DNA of 64,000 bases from Streptomyces koelreuteriae (GTDB lineage: Bacteria > Actinomycetota > Actinomycetes > Streptomycetales > Streptomycetaceae): assembly GCF_018604545.1 (NCBI RefSeq), contig NZ_CP075896.1, positions 4,216,001-4,280,000 on the forward strand. The letters are read 5' to 3'. A model generated the notes under the pieces. The model ran no database searches, had not been told where the DNA came from, and saw only the letters and a list, made by a program, of their open reading frames with translations. The stretch's first letter is position 1, and every line of letters begins with the position of its first letter. Below, in pieces: positions 49,870 to 62,123 of this stretch. The translations under genes and the position numbers were made by a program.

Positions 49870-50343
49870 TCAGTGTCCGGTCTTCGGGCTGTAGGTCGCC
49901 GACTTCACCGGCATCTCGACCTTGACGGGGCCGGAGTCGGCGAAGCGGAGCTCAAGGGTGACCGTCTGGCCTTCCTTCGGCTTGCGCTTCAGCTGCTCGA
50001 ACATCAGGTGGTCGCCGCCGCTCTTGAGCACCAGTTCACCGTGGGCGGGGACCTTGAGGTCCTTGACCTCCTGCATGGCTCCGCCGACGGTCTCGTGCAC
50101 GGTGACCTGACCGGCGACATCGCTCGTGACCGAGGTCAGCTCGTCGGCGGCACCGCCCTTGTTGGTGACGGTGAAGAAGCCGGCCGCCATCTCGTCGGAG
50201 ACCGGCTGCGGCATGTACGCGGAGCCGACGGAGAGTTCCGCCTTCCCGTCCGCGGAGCCGCTGCCGGAGTCCGAGCCGCCGCAGCCCGCCAGGGCCAGCG
50301 CCCCGGCCAGGACGAGGGCCGGTGGGCCGAGTCGACGCCTCAC
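49870..50343 (-). CDS. PCu(A)C-family periplasmic copper chaperone (lipoprotein)
   Basis: The 157-residue protein has a lipobox (LVLAGALALAGCGG) and the PCuAC copper-binding pattern: SVGSAYMPQPVSDEMAAGFF, VHETVGGAMQEVKDLKVPAH and GGDHLMFEQLKRKPKEGQTV, with Met and His residues for Cu(I). It would pass copper to the CuA site of cytochrome oxidase, together with Sco1. The GTG overlaps the sco1 stop (GTGA). Confidence 0.9.
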   Translation of the reverse strand: MRRRLGPPALVLAGALALAGCGGSDSGSGSADGKAELSVGSAYMPQPVSDEMAAGFFTVTNKGGAADELTSVTSDVAGQVTVHETVGGAMQEVKDLKVPAHGELVLKSGGDHLMFEQLKRKPKEGQTVTLELRFADSGPVKVEMPVKSATYSPKTGH

Positions 50344-50993
50344 GGGTTCGCTCCCTTGACGAGCGCGGGGAGGTCCTTGGTGTAGTCGTCGACGGAGGCG
50401 TCCTCGCCGTAGAGCACATAGCCGCCGTCGGTCTTCGGCGAGAACGCGATGACCTGGGTGCCGTGCTCGGAGATGATCTTGCCGTTCTTGTCCTTCCGCG
50501 GCGCGTCCAGGGAGATGCCGAGGGTACGGGCGCCGGCCTGGATGGTCGCGAAGTCGCCGGTGAGGCCGATGAACTGGGGGTCGATGCCCTTGAGCCACTT
50601 GCCGAGCTCGGCCGGGTTGTCGCGGTCCGGGTCGGTGGTGACGAACACGACGCGCAGATCGTCCTGTTCGGCCTTGGGCAGCTGCTTCTTGGCCACGGCG
50701 ATGTTGCTCATGGTCGACGGGCAGACGTCGGGGCAGTGGGTGTAGCCGAAGTAGATCAGGGTGGGCTTGCCCTCGGTCTCCTTGCGGAGGTCGTACTTCT
50801 CGCCCTGCGTGTCGGTGAGGACCAGATCCGGCTTCTCGAACGGCTTGTCGAGGACGGTGGCGGCCTTCTCGGTACCGGCCTCCTCCGACACCACGGCGAC
50901 GGGCTGGTCGCTGTCGCCGCCGCTGCCGCAGGCGGTCAGGGTCAGCGAGGCGGCGGCGAGCAGAGCGGCCGCGGCGAAGGTCTTGGTGCGCAT
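50340..50993 (-). CDS. SCO1/SenC copper chaperone lipoprotein
   Basis: The 217-residue protein has a lipobox signal (MRTKTFAAAALLAAASLTLT then ACGS). A thioredoxin-like Sco domain follows, with the copper/redox motif FGYTHCPDVCPSTMSNIAV (CxxxC) and a late histidine in EHGTQVIAFSPKTDGGYVLY. Sco proteins load copper into cytochrome oxidase or reduce its cysteines. It is second in the leftward operon ycnI-sco-pcuC-copCD-efeB, overlapping the PCuAC gene by 4 bp. Confidence 0.93.
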   Translation of the reverse strand: MRTKTFAAAALLAAASLTLTACGSGGDSDQPVAVVSEEAGTEKAATVLDKPFEKPDLVLTDTQGEKYDLRKETEGKPTLIYFGYTHCPDVCPSTMSNIAVAKKQLPKAEQDDLRVVFVTTDPDRDNPAELGKWLKGIDPQFIGLTGDFATIQAGARTLGISLDAPRKDKNGKIISEHGTQVIAFSPKTDGGYVLYGEDASVDDYTKDLPALVKGANP

Positions 50994-51088
50994 AGAAAGG
51001 AATCCCAGATGTCGGTGACCCGGCGCGCACCGGGGTCTCCCCGCCCGAGGGGCGAGGATCCGGCGCGCGCCGTGCAACGGAAGGGTCG

Positions 51089-51832
51089 TCAGGCGTTGGA
51101 GCGCCGACGCCCGGCGAGCACGCCGTAGGCGACGCCCGCCGCGCCCACCACGATGCCGACGACGCCCAGGACACGGGCGGTGGTGTCGGTGCCGTCGGAG
51201 TGGGCGGTGTCGGCGGCGGCGGTCTTGGCGGAGGCCTTCTCGGCGTGCTCGGAGTCGGAGGCCTTGTCGCCCGACGAGCCGTGGTGCCCGTCCTCGGAGG
51301 CGGCGGACAGCTCCAGCACCGGGGCCGGGTTGTCGGGCTCCTCCTTGCCGTCCTGCGGCACCTCGATCCAGCGGACGACCTCCTTGTTGGAGTACGTCTG
51401 CAGGGCCTTGAAGACGAGTTCGTCGGCGTCCTCGGGCAGGGTGCCGATGGAGACCGGGAACTTCTGGAAGAAGCCGGCCTTGATGCCGTCGCCGTCGGCG
51501 GTCCAGGTGACCTTGGTGACGGCCTCGGAGATCTTCTCGCCGTGCATCTCCAGCGGCTTGTCCAGCTTGGACTTGGTGACCTTGATGTCCCATCCGGGCA
51601 CCGGCTCCGGCATGACGGAGGCCAGCGGGTGGTCGGTGGGGAAGTTGACCTCGAGCTTGGTGGTCGAGGCGTCGTCGCGCTCGTTGGGGACCTTGAAGTC
51701 CACGACCGCGTAGCCGCCCTTGGCGGCCTCCCCTTCCGGCTGCACGGTGACGTGCGCGAAGGCGGGGGCGGACAGGGCGAGAACGGTGACACCGGCGGCG
51801 GCACCGGCCGCGGCGATACGGGAAACCTTCAT
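51089..51832 (-). CDS. YcnI-family (DUF1775) copper-binding membrane protein
   Basis: The 247-residue protein starts MKVSRIAAAGAAAGVTVLAL with a signal peptide cleaved before the N-terminal His (SAPAFA-HVTVQPE). That layout is how YcnI binds copper through the amino-terminal His brace. The DUF1775 domain is followed by a Ser/Asp/Ala-rich linker and a C-terminal membrane anchor (VVGIVVGAAGVAYGVLAGRR). It is the first clear member of the copper operon; the Sco1 gene follows after 95 bp. Confidence 0.9.
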   Translation of the reverse strand: MKVSRIAAAGAAAGVTVLALSAPAFAHVTVQPEGEAAKGGYAVVDFKVPNERDDASTTKLEVNFPTDHPLASVMPEPVPGWDIKVTKSKLDKPLEMHGEKISEAVTKVTWTADGDGIKAGFFQKFPVSIGTLPEDADELVFKALQTYSNKEVVRWIEVPQDGKEEPDNPAPVLELSAASEDGHHGSSGDKASDSEHAEKASAKTAAADTAHSDGTDTTARVLGVVGIVVGAAGVAYGVLAGRRRSNA

Positions 51833-51962
51833 GGAAGGAGCACTCCGCTGTGAGTCGGTTCGGGATGAGGAAGAGGGATACACGCACACGCGCGTGCCGC
51901 ACGACGGCGGCCCCTCCTCGAATCCGAAGAACCCGAAGAATCGGAGTGGCGGTCGCGTCGCG

Positions 51963-52778
51963 TCAGGCGGCGAGGGCGAGAGCGGATACGGGCGCAGGGA
52001 CGGCCGGCGGGCCGCGCCGGATCACCGTGTGCTGCAGCGCGGTCGTGGACGGCATCTTTGGCACGGGCCGCACGGCGAGCACGGGGCACGGGCGTGCCTG
52101 AGGCACTCCCGGGAGTCCGGCCCGCAGGGCCCGCACCAGCGCGAACGCCGCCCGCAGGGAGCGCGCGGGCGCCCCTTCGGCGACGCCCTGCGCGGACAGT
52201 TCGGTGAGCCGCAGCAGCGCCAGGTCGCCGTGGCGCAGCAGCCAGCCTGCGGCGATCGCCGCGAGGACATGGCCGAGCAGCATCGGCAGGGACGGCCACA
52301 GCGAGGCCGGCGCGGCGTCCGTTGCCACATGCGTGTGGGCGCCGCCCGTCGGCTGGAGCCGGGCGTCGGTGAGGACCTTGTGGGCCTGCGCCGGGCTGAT
52401 CGCCGCCGCCGTGGTCCCGCACAGAAGCCGCGCGGCCTGCTGGACCAGCGCGGCGTCACTCGTGCCCGCCGGTACCGAGGAGCTGGTGGCGGCGGCCGTA
52501 CCGTGCTGGCCCAGTCCGAACAGGGTGTGCAGCACCGTCTGGCCGACCGCGAGCAGTGCCGCGATCGCCGGCAGCGAGCGCACGCGCCCCGCGAGCGGCG
52601 CCGCCACCGCGGCCACCCCGAGGAACCCGGCGCCCAGCGTCCACAGCGGAATGCCCTCGCACGACGCCAGCGCGTGACCTGCCCCGGCCAGCACGACGCA
52701 GACCGCGGCGAACACCGCGGCCCGCAGGATCCGAACCGGGTGTCCGGAGCGCGTCGCGCGCGCGTGGGGGGCAGTCAT
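51963..52778 (-). CDS. Membrane protein of unknown function beside the copper operon
   Basis: The 271-residue protein has several hydrophobic segments (ILRAAVFAAVCVVLAGAGHA, LGAGFLGVAAVAAPLAGRV, LPMLLGHVLAAIAAGWLLRH). There is a loop with His residues (LQPTGGAHTHVATDAAP) and a Pro/Ala-rich tail. No family recognised. It is in the same direction as the copper operon and 130 bp ahead of ycnI, so a role in copper handling is possible. Confidence 0.75.
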   Translation of the reverse strand: MTAPHARATRSGHPVRILRAAVFAAVCVVLAGAGHALASCEGIPLWTLGAGFLGVAAVAAPLAGRVRSLPAIAALLAVGQTVLHTLFGLGQHGTAAATSSSVPAGTSDAALVQQAARLLCGTTAAAISPAQAHKVLTDARLQPTGGAHTHVATDAAPASLWPSLPMLLGHVLAAIAAGWLLRHGDLALLRLTELSAQGVAEGAPARSLRAAFALVRALRAGLPGVPQARPCPVLAVRPVPKMPSTTALQHTVIRRGPPAVPAPVSALALAA

Positions 52779-53021
52779 GGCGGGCTCATCATCGCACTGG
52801 CCCCGAAGGCCTCGTGCGGCAGGTCCGCAAGATGCCGTACGACCGGAACGTCACCCTCTGGCCCGCCCGCCCCCACTTGCACCGATGTTCGCTCCTGCAT
52901 ACACCGATCAGGACCAGCGCGCATCCGCCGTATGGGCGGCATCACGTCAACTTCACGCTTACATGCGGTGGCTCGGGGCAATACGTAACGGTATGTCGAG
53001 CCGCAGCCAGGAGGCTGGAGC

Positions 53022-53492
53022 ATGAGCATCTGGTGGTCACTCCATCTGCGGCGCGAAGCTGCCAGCGTGCCTCTCGCCAGGCGCCTGCTGATCGGCACGA
53101 TGGAGACCGCGGGCGTCGACCCCGACATCTCCTACGACCTCTCCGTCGCCCTCAGCGAGGCCTGCGCGAACGCCGTGGAGCACGGCGGGGGCATGGCGCG
53201 CGGCGGCCCCGGTTCGGAGGCCTACCGGGTCACGGCCTACCTCGACGGCGAGAAGTGCCGGATCGAGGTCGCCGACGCGGGCCCGGGTTTCCCCGCGTCC
53301 TCCGTCTCCCGGTCCCGTCCGCCGATCCGGCCCGCGCAGTCCGACGCGGAGGACGGCAGAGGGCTGTGCCTCATCCAGGAGCTCGCCGACCATGTTCACT
53401 TCGGCAACAAGCCGGGCCGGGGCGGGGCCGTGGTGAGCTTCGACAAGGTCCTCAAGTGGCGCGAGGGTGCCGCGCCGCTGATGGCGGTGTGA
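53022..53492 (+). CDS. RsbW-like ATP-binding protein (anti-sigma-type)
   Basis: The 156-residue protein has the GHKL ATPase boxes: N-box DLSVALSEACANAVEHGGG, G1 RIEVADAGPGFPASS and G2 SDAEDGRGLCLIQELADHVH. Stand-alone HATPase_c_2 proteins of this kind regulate sigma factors by binding or phosphorylating anti-sigma antagonists. The partner is not nearby, so its target is unknown. AGGAGG lies 7 nt before the ATG. Confidence 0.87.
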   Translation: MSIWWSLHLRREAASVPLARRLLIGTMETAGVDPDISYDLSVALSEACANAVEHGGGMARGGPGSEAYRVTAYLDGEKCRIEVADAGPGFPASSVSRSRPPIRPAQSDAEDGRGLCLIQELADHVHFGNKPGRGGAVVSFDKVLKWREGAAPLMAV

Positions 53493-53503
53493 CCCCGCGG
53501 TGG

Positions 53504-53562
53504 TGTTTCACGTGAAACACCACCGCCGTGTGAACCACCACCGCCGTGTTTCACGTGAAACG
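53504..53562. promoter_or_regulatory. Pair of parS sites
   Basis: TGTTTCACGTGAAACA at 53504-53519 is a perfect match, extended to a 20-bp palindrome. TGTTTCACGTGAAACG at 53547-53562 matches 15 of 16. Centres are 43 bp apart, in the gap between the anti-sigma-type gene and the glyQS stop. Short CCACCACCGCCGTG direct repeats lie between them. Confidence 0.93.
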
Positions 53563-53581
53563 TCCGCTGCAAGGTCCGCCC

Positions 53582-56575
<2,994 letters not shown>

Positions 56576-56758
56576 GATCGAATCGCCTGTTCCCCGAGTC
56601 GGCCCGGCAAGGTCGGCCATGATCTCATAAGCCAACTACCTCTGACCTGCTGCTTTTTGACCTGCGCCCTTGCCGGCCGGATGTCTCCGGCCGATTCACA
56701 GCGGGCTCTCAGCCCAGCCTCACGAACCTGACGGCCGGCGTCCTTAGGTTCCACGTCC

Positions 56759-57703
56759 ATGACGGGAAACCACAAGAACACCACCATCACCCGGCGCCGC
56801 GCCCTCGCGGTCGCGGGCGGCACGGTCGCCGCGGGCGGCCTGGCCGCGGCCGGCTACCAGTCGGCCTTCGCGGACACGACGACGTCCACGGCCAAGGCGA
56901 CGACCGCGGCGACGGCCACCTCCTCCGCGAGCTCCGGCACCTGCATGGAGCTGATGTCGAGCGTCACGGAGGGGCCGTACTACCTCGACGGCGCGCTGGT
57001 CCGGAAGAACATCACCGAGGGCAAGAGCGGCGTCCCGCTGACCCTGCGCCTGACCGTCGTCGACGCCACCGACGGCTGCACCCCGGTCCCCGGCGCGGCC
57101 GTGGAGATCTGGCACTGCGACGCCTGGGGCTACTACTCCGGCTACACCACCGCCAACCCCGGCGGCTCGGCCCCCGCCGAGAGCGAGGACGGCTCCACCG
57201 CGAACGACAAGACCTATCTGCGCGGCTACCAGGTCGCCAACGCGGGCGGGGTCGTCAAGTTCGAGACGATCGTGCCGGGCTGGTACACCCCGCGCACCTG
57301 CCACATCCATCTGAAGGTCCACACCGGCGGCGCGAAGGAGGACGGCACCTACGAGGGCGGCAAGGTCAACTACACCGGCCAGCTCTTCTTCGACGACGAG
57401 ATCGCCGAGTCGATCTTCGCCTTGGAGCCCTACAGCAAGCACACCGGCAGCTACACCAAACTCGCCGACGACATGGTCTACGACGGCGGCGGCGCCTCCA
57501 GCGGCCTGCTCACGCTCAAAGCCGTGCACAAGAAGGACCCGTCCAAGGGCTACAAGGGCTTCCTCACCCTGGGCATCGACCCGGACGCCGAGAACACCGG
57601 CGCTGGTGGCGGCGGTGGCGGAGGCGGCACACCCCCGAGCGGCGCCCCCACGGGCGAACCGCCGACGGGCGCCCCCAGCCCTTCGTCCTCCCCCTCCGCC
57701 TGA
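56759..57703 (+). CDS. Tat-exported intradiol-ring-cleavage dioxygenase-like protein
   Basis: The 314-residue protein has a twin-arginine signal (TRRRALAVAGGTVAAGGLAA). The intradiol dioxygenase barrel follows, with iron-ligand regions SVTEGPYYLDGALVRKNITE (Tyr) and VPGWYTPRTCHIHLKVHTG (Tyr, His, His). The C-terminus is a Gly/Pro/Ser-rich tail. Intradiol enzymes cut catechols with Fe(III); secreted actinomycete members act on lignin-type catechols. It is divergent from glyQS across 180 bp and begins a two-gene unit with the CitG-like gene. Confidence 0.88.
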   Translation: MTGNHKNTTITRRRALAVAGGTVAAGGLAAAGYQSAFADTTTSTAKATTAATATSSASSGTCMELMSSVTEGPYYLDGALVRKNITEGKSGVPLTLRLTVVDATDGCTPVPGAAVEIWHCDAWGYYSGYTTANPGGSAPAESEDGSTANDKTYLRGYQVANAGGVVKFETIVPGWYTPRTCHIHLKVHTGGAKEDGTYEGGKVNYTGQLFFDDEIAESIFALEPYSKHTGSYTKLADDMVYDGGGASSGLLTLKAVHKKDPSKGYKGFLTLGIDPDAENTGAGGGGGGGGTPPSGAPTGEPPTGAPSPSSSPSA

Positions 57704-57712
57704 GGTACGGCG

Positions 57713-58576
57713 ATGAACAGCCGTGAGGACGAGGCACTCGCGCAGGCCGCCGTCGACGCGCTGGTCGGCCAACTGGCCCTGGCCCCCAAGCCGGGCCTGC
57801 CCGACCCGCGCGATCTGACCGCCCGGGCCACCCGCCGGGACCACAGCGCCCTGCGCTGGTCGGCCAGGGCGCTGCTGCCCGGCCTCACGGCGATGGCCGC
57901 CGCCGCCCGCCGCACGGGCGAGCCCGGCGCCCGGCTCCGCGCGGACCTGGGCGCGATCGGCCGCTCCACGGAACACACGGTGGGTCTGACGGGCGGCGGC
58001 CACCGGGGCGCCCTGTGGACGCTCGGCCTGCTGGTCGCGGCGGCGGCGCTGCAACCGGGCGCGCGACCGGCCGACACGACGGCCCTGGCCAAGCGGATCG
58101 CCGCCCACCCGGACCGCCGCGCCCCGCGCCGCCCCTCACGCGGCTCCACGGTGTCGGCCCGCTACGGCGCGGCCGGCGCGCGGGGAGAGGCCAAGGCCGG
58201 CTTCCCCCACGTCCGCCGCGCCCTGACGGCCCTCACCACCTCCCGCGCCCAGGGCGCCGACGAGCCCGATGCCCGTCTGAACGCCCTGCTCACGGTGATG
58301 TCCACGCTCCAGGACACGGAACTGCTCCACACGGCGGGCCCGATCGGCCTGCGCCATGTCCAGGCGGGGGCGCGGGGTGTCCTGGAGGCGGGCGGCACGG
58401 CGACGGAGCCGGGCACGGAGGCGCTGCGGGCCCTGGACACAGACCTTCAGACACGCGCCTGGACCCCCAGGGGCAGCGCGCCTCTCCTTGCAGGCACGCT
58501 GTTCCTGGATGCCATAGGGGCGCGGGGAACTGCGCGACAAGCCACGCATCACCCGCACCCGAAACTCAACCCTTGA
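57713..58576 (+). CDS. CitG/MdcB-like triphosphoribosyl-dephospho-CoA synthase family protein (degenerate motif)
   Basis: The 287-residue protein has LALAPKPGLPDPRD, LRADLGAIGRSTEHTVG and a long helical body with RYGAAGARGEAKAGFPHVRR, as in CitG/MdcB. Those enzymes join ATP and dephospho-CoA to make the prosthetic-group precursor of citrate or malonate lyase. The usual GGVNTHRGALW loop reads GGGHRGALW, so the conserved N-T is missing, and no lyase genes are nearby. Activity is doubtful. It follows the dioxygenase gene by 9 bp and overlaps the pepP end by 11 bp, convergently. Confidence 0.7.
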   Translation: MNSREDEALAQAAVDALVGQLALAPKPGLPDPRDLTARATRRDHSALRWSARALLPGLTAMAAAARRTGEPGARLRADLGAIGRSTEHTVGLTGGGHRGALWTLGLLVAAAALQPGARPADTTALAKRIAAHPDRRAPRRPSRGSTVSARYGAAGARGEAKAGFPHVRRALTALTTSRAQGADEPDARLNALLTVMSTLQDTELLHTAGPIGLRHVQAGARGVLEAGGTATEPGTEALRALDTDLQTRAWTPRGSAPLLAGTLFLDAIGARGTARQATHHPHPKLNP

Positions 58577-60029
58577 CGGAGGCCATCCACGCCTCGACTT
58601 CATCCGACCGCCGGGGCAGCGCCGCGCTCAGGTTCCGGTTACCGCTCTCGGTCACGAGGATGTCGTCCTCGATCCGCACCCCGATACCCCGGTACTCCTC
58701 CGGCACGGTCAGATCGTCGGCCTGGAAGTACAACCCGGGCTCGACGGTCAGGCACATCCCCGGCTCCAGCACACCGTCGACATACGTCTCGGTCCGCGCG
58801 GCAGCGCAGTCGTGCACATCCATGCCGAGCATGTGACCCGTGCCGTGCAGCGTCCACCGCCGCTGCAGCCCCAGCCCCAGCACCCGCTCCACCGGCCCCT
58901 CGACGAGCCCCCACTCGACCAGCTTCTCCGCCAGCACCCGCTGCGCGGCATCGTGGAAGTCCCGGTACTTCGCGCCCGGCTGCACGGCCGCGATCCCGGC
59001 CTCCTGAGCCTCGTACACCGCGTCGTAGATCTTCTTCTGGAGCTCGTCGAACCGCCCGTTGACCGGCAGCGTGCGCGTGACGTCCGCCGTGTAGTACGTG
59101 TGCGTCTCCACGCCCGCGTCGAGCAGCAGCAGATCGCCCGAGCGCACGGGCCCGTCGTTGCGCACCCAGTGCAGCGTGCAGGCGTGCGGTCCGGCCGCGG
59201 CGATCGTGCCGTAGCCGACGTCGTTGCCCTCCACGCGCGCGCGGAGGAAGAAGGTGCCCTCGATGTAGCGCTCGGAGGTCGCCTCGGCCTTGTCGAGGAC
59301 CTTCACCACGTCCTCGAAGCCGCGCACGGTCGAGTCGACCGCCTTCTGCAGCTCGCCGACCTCGAAGTCGTCCTTGACCAGCCGCGCCTCGGAGAGGAAG
59401 ACCCGCAGCTCCTCGTCGCGCTCGGCGGTGACCTTGTCGGTCAGCGCGGCCTCGATGCCGGCGTCGTACCCGCGTACGACCCGCACCGGACCGGTGGCCT
59501 CGCCCAGCGCCCCGGCCAGCTCGCGCACATCGGAGGCGGGGATGCCGTAGAGCTGCTCCGCCTCGGTCAGGGAGTGGCGGCGGCCGACCCACAGCTCGCC
59601 CTGGCCGTCCAGCCAGAACTCGCCGTTCTCCCGGTCGGAACGCGGCAGAAGGTAGATCGTCGCCTCGTGGCCCTCGTCCTTGGGCTCCAGGACGAGGACG
59701 CCGTCCTCCGTCTGGTTGCCGGTGAGGTAGGCGTACTCGACGGAGGCGCGGAAGGCGTACTCGGTGTCGTTCGAGCGGGTCTTCAGGTTGCCCGCGGGGA
59801 TCACCAGACGCTCGCCCGGGAAGCGCGCGGACAGCGCGGCCCGGCGGGCGGCGGTCTCGGCGGCCTGGGCGACGGGCTGGAGGTCACGCAGCTCGGTGTC
59901 GGCCCAGCCGCTCTTCATGTTCTCGGCAAGCTCGTCGGACACGCCGGGGTACAGTCCGTTCTTCCGCTGCTTGATCGGCTCTTCTTCGGCAGTCTCCGGG
60001 GTCTCCGAGAGCTCCTCCGCCACGGTCAT
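58566..60029 (-). CDS. pepP: Xaa-Pro aminopeptidase
   Basis: The 487-residue protein is an M24 'pita-bread' metallopeptidase: LLLLDAGVETHTYYTADVTR (two Asp metal ligands), LHGTGHMLGMDVHDC, VLEPGMCLTVEPGLY and GIGVRIEDDILVTESGNRNL supply the His, Glu and Glu ligands. An N-terminal aminopeptidase-P domain precedes it. It removes an N-terminal residue before proline in cytosolic peptides. The ATG at 60029 has GAGGAGG just upstream. Confidence 0.93.
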   Translation of the reverse strand: MTVAEELSETPETAEEEPIKQRKNGLYPGVSDELAENMKSGWADTELRDLQPVAQAAETAARRAALSARFPGERLVIPAGNLKTRSNDTEYAFRASVEYAYLTGNQTEDGVLVLEPKDEGHEATIYLLPRSDRENGEFWLDGQGELWVGRRHSLTEAEQLYGIPASDVRELAGALGEATGPVRVVRGYDAGIEAALTDKVTAERDEELRVFLSEARLVKDDFEVGELQKAVDSTVRGFEDVVKVLDKAEATSERYIEGTFFLRARVEGNDVGYGTIAAAGPHACTLHWVRNDGPVRSGDLLLLDAGVETHTYYTADVTRTLPVNGRFDELQKKIYDAVYEAQEAGIAAVQPGAKYRDFHDAAQRVLAEKLVEWGLVEGPVERVLGLGLQRRWTLHGTGHMLGMDVHDCAAARTETYVDGVLEPGMCLTVEPGLYFQADDLTVPEEYRGIGVRIEDDILVTESGNRNLSAALPRRSDEVEAWMASVKG

Positions 60030-60105
60030 CCTCCTCGATACGGCACTGGACCGTCCTCCACTGTACGGCGGCGCGGAGGACGGCTCAGGGCGATGACGAG
60101 GAGCG

Positions 60106-61620
60106 TTACTCGAAGCGCACCGCCAGCAGCACGACATCCTCCGCACCCTCCGCCGCGTCCAGCCCGTCCGGCAGCACGCTCCGCAGGACGTGGTCGGCGA
60201 TCGCGCCCGGGTCGTGCCGCAGCGCGCGCGGCACCGCGGCAGCCGCCGCGTGCAGCCGGGCGAAGGCGCGGTCGGTGGCCTCGCCGGTGCGGTGCAGCAG
60301 CCCGTCGGTGTACAGCAGAACCGTCTCTCCAGGTTCGGCGAGGACCTCCACGCTCGGCGCTTCCCAGCAGGCGAGCATGCCCAGCGGGGCGGAGACCGAG
60401 GTCTCCACGAACTCCGTGCGGCGCTGTCCGATCAGCAGCGGCGGGCTGTGCCCGGCACCGGCCAGCGTGATCTTGCGGGCGGCCGGTTCGCAGTATCCGA
60501 ACAGCGCGGTGGCCGAGCGGGCCGGCTCGGTCAGCCGCAGCAGCAGCTCCAGGTCGGACAGGACCGCGACCGGATCCTCGCCCTCCATCACGGCGTACGC
60601 CCGCAGGGAGGCCCGCAGCCGGCCCATGGCCGCGACCGCGCTGGGCCCCGACCCGGTGACGGAGCCCACAGCGAGGCCGAGGGCGGCGTCGGGCAGCGGC
60701 AGCGCGTCGTACCAGTCGCCGCCGCCGCGCGGGCCGGTGCGGTGCCGGGCCGCGAGCTGCACGCCGGACACCCGCGGCAGCCGCGCGGGCAGCAGCTCGT
60801 CCGACATCGTCGCCATGGCCGTGCGCGTGCGCTCCAGTTCCAGGAGCCGGGCGAGGTGTTCGGCGGCGTACTTGGCGTACAGGCCGACGAGATGGCGCGG
60901 GCGCTCGCCCGGCTCGGCGGGTTCGTCGTAGAGCCAGACGGCGGCGCCGAGGCGGCCCGTGGTCCCGGTGCGCAGGGGGAGGGCGTAGCTGGCGGCGTAG
61001 CCGAGGCGGGCCGCGACCTCGCGGTGGCGGGGGTCGAGCCCCTCCACGGCGAACAGGTCGGGCTCGGCGATCCCGTCCTCGCCGCCCGGCAGCCCGTCGA
61101 GGATCCGGCCGTAGGACAGGGCGCTGCGCGGCACGGTCTCGATGTGACCGAGGTCGGCTCGGGCCAGGCCGAGGCCGATGGTGGTGTCCGGGCCGAGGCC
61201 GTCGCCGGGTTCCAGCACGACGAGGCCGCGCCGGGCGCCCACGAGGGCGGCACCGGCCCGCAGCACTTCCTGGAGCGCCTCGTCGAGCGCGGCCGTACGG
61301 GCCAGGCGCTCGGTCAGCTCGTGGAGAGTGGTGAGGTCGGAGACCAAGCCGGCGAGACGGTCCTGCAGTACCGCGCCGGGCGGGGCCGGGGGGTTTGCGG
61401 GAACAACCGGGGAGGTACCCGGCGCGCCGGGCGCGACAGTGTGTGCGGGTGCAGGAACCGTTGAATCGATTCCGGCCACTTTCGGAGGGTGCGGGGCGTT
61501 CATGGTCTCCGGCCTTCCGACCGGCGCGTACTGCTCAAAAGCATCGCAAACCCCCATGTCATTCTGCGCCGCCAGCAGTGTCTCCACATGTACACGCACT
61601 CGTGAGGAGATGTCCAGCAT
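60106..61620 (-). CDS. PP2C (SpoIIE-type) Ser/Thr phosphatase with GAF domain
   Basis: The 504-residue protein starts MLDISSRVRVHVETLLAAQN. It has a Pro-rich linker, a GAF domain (about residues 90-270: LHELTERLARTAALDEALQE, LRAGAALVGARRGLVVLEPG) and a SpoIIE-type PP2C domain (QLAARHRTGPRGGGDWYDAL, GLAVGSVTGSGPSAVAAMGR, VLLYTDGLLHRTGEATD). The usual first D-G is kept in GGGDWYD, but the second metal-motif DVxGxG reads SVTGSG. It would dephosphorylate anti-sigma-factor antagonists in response to a GAF-sensed signal. AGGA precedes the ATG at 61620. Confidence 0.88.
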   Translation of the reverse strand: MLDISSRVRVHVETLLAAQNDMGVCDAFEQYAPVGRPETMNAPHPPKVAGIDSTVPAPAHTVAPGAPGTSPVVPANPPAPPGAVLQDRLAGLVSDLTTLHELTERLARTAALDEALQEVLRAGAALVGARRGLVVLEPGDGLGPDTTIGLGLARADLGHIETVPRSALSYGRILDGLPGGEDGIAEPDLFAVEGLDPRHREVAARLGYAASYALPLRTGTTGRLGAAVWLYDEPAEPGERPRHLVGLYAKYAAEHLARLLELERTRTAMATMSDELLPARLPRVSGVQLAARHRTGPRGGGDWYDALPLPDAALGLAVGSVTGSGPSAVAAMGRLRASLRAYAVMEGEDPVAVLSDLELLLRLTEPARSATALFGYCEPAARKITLAGAGHSPPLLIGQRRTEFVETSVSAPLGMLACWEAPSVEVLAEPGETVLLYTDGLLHRTGEATDRAFARLHAAAAAVPRALRHDPGAIADHVLRSVLPDGLDAAEGAEDVVLLAVRFE

Positions 61621-62123
61621 TGTCCTGCCGGGATTCCTGGTGTCCGTGAGGTCCGAGCGAACAACTCCCCTTCCCCTTGCCGAAAGGCAAAGTTGGCTTA
61701 AAACTGCCGCAGTGGAAGGCTTATTGCGGTCGACTGGGCTTGCTCGACGGAGCGTCACGACGGTCGTGATGGGTACGTACTCGGTGAAGGCCAGGGGTGG
61801 TTGGGAATCACCCGGAACCTGGCGACGGACCCGGGCGTCCTATCCACCGACGACCGTGCCCCATCCTCCCGTGGCGGAGGCGGAGAGAAATACGCGCGAC
61901 GGCAAACGCCATACTTCGCCACCCCTACGCCACGCCCGTGCTTTTGATACACGCAGTATGGGCGGGACGGCCGCGGAGGCAGTCAAGGCTCGACCCATAG
62001 GGGTTCCCCCTGCTTCAGGCAGGGGTGTGATGCGCCACTAGGTACGCACAGTGAAGCGATCGACACATGTTGTGATGTGGACCACGGTGTTGCCAGGCGT
62101 GCAACGGAAAGGAACGAGCGCTC
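61621..62123. other. Intergenic region between the divergent phosphatase and prim-pol genes
   Basis: About 500 bp with no convincing gene or tRNA. A hairpin CCCCTGC-(ttcag)-GCAGGGG spans 62007-62025. The leftward side is AT-richer (about 61690-61720) and probably holds the phosphatase promoter; the right side precedes a rightward gene with GGAAAGGAACGAG as its ribosome-binding site. Confidence 0.4.

Noticed and set aside
56576..56758. Searched the glyQS leader for a T-box riboswitch.
   Set aside because: No T-box core (GGTGG-type antiterminator motif) or specifier-stem pattern was seen.
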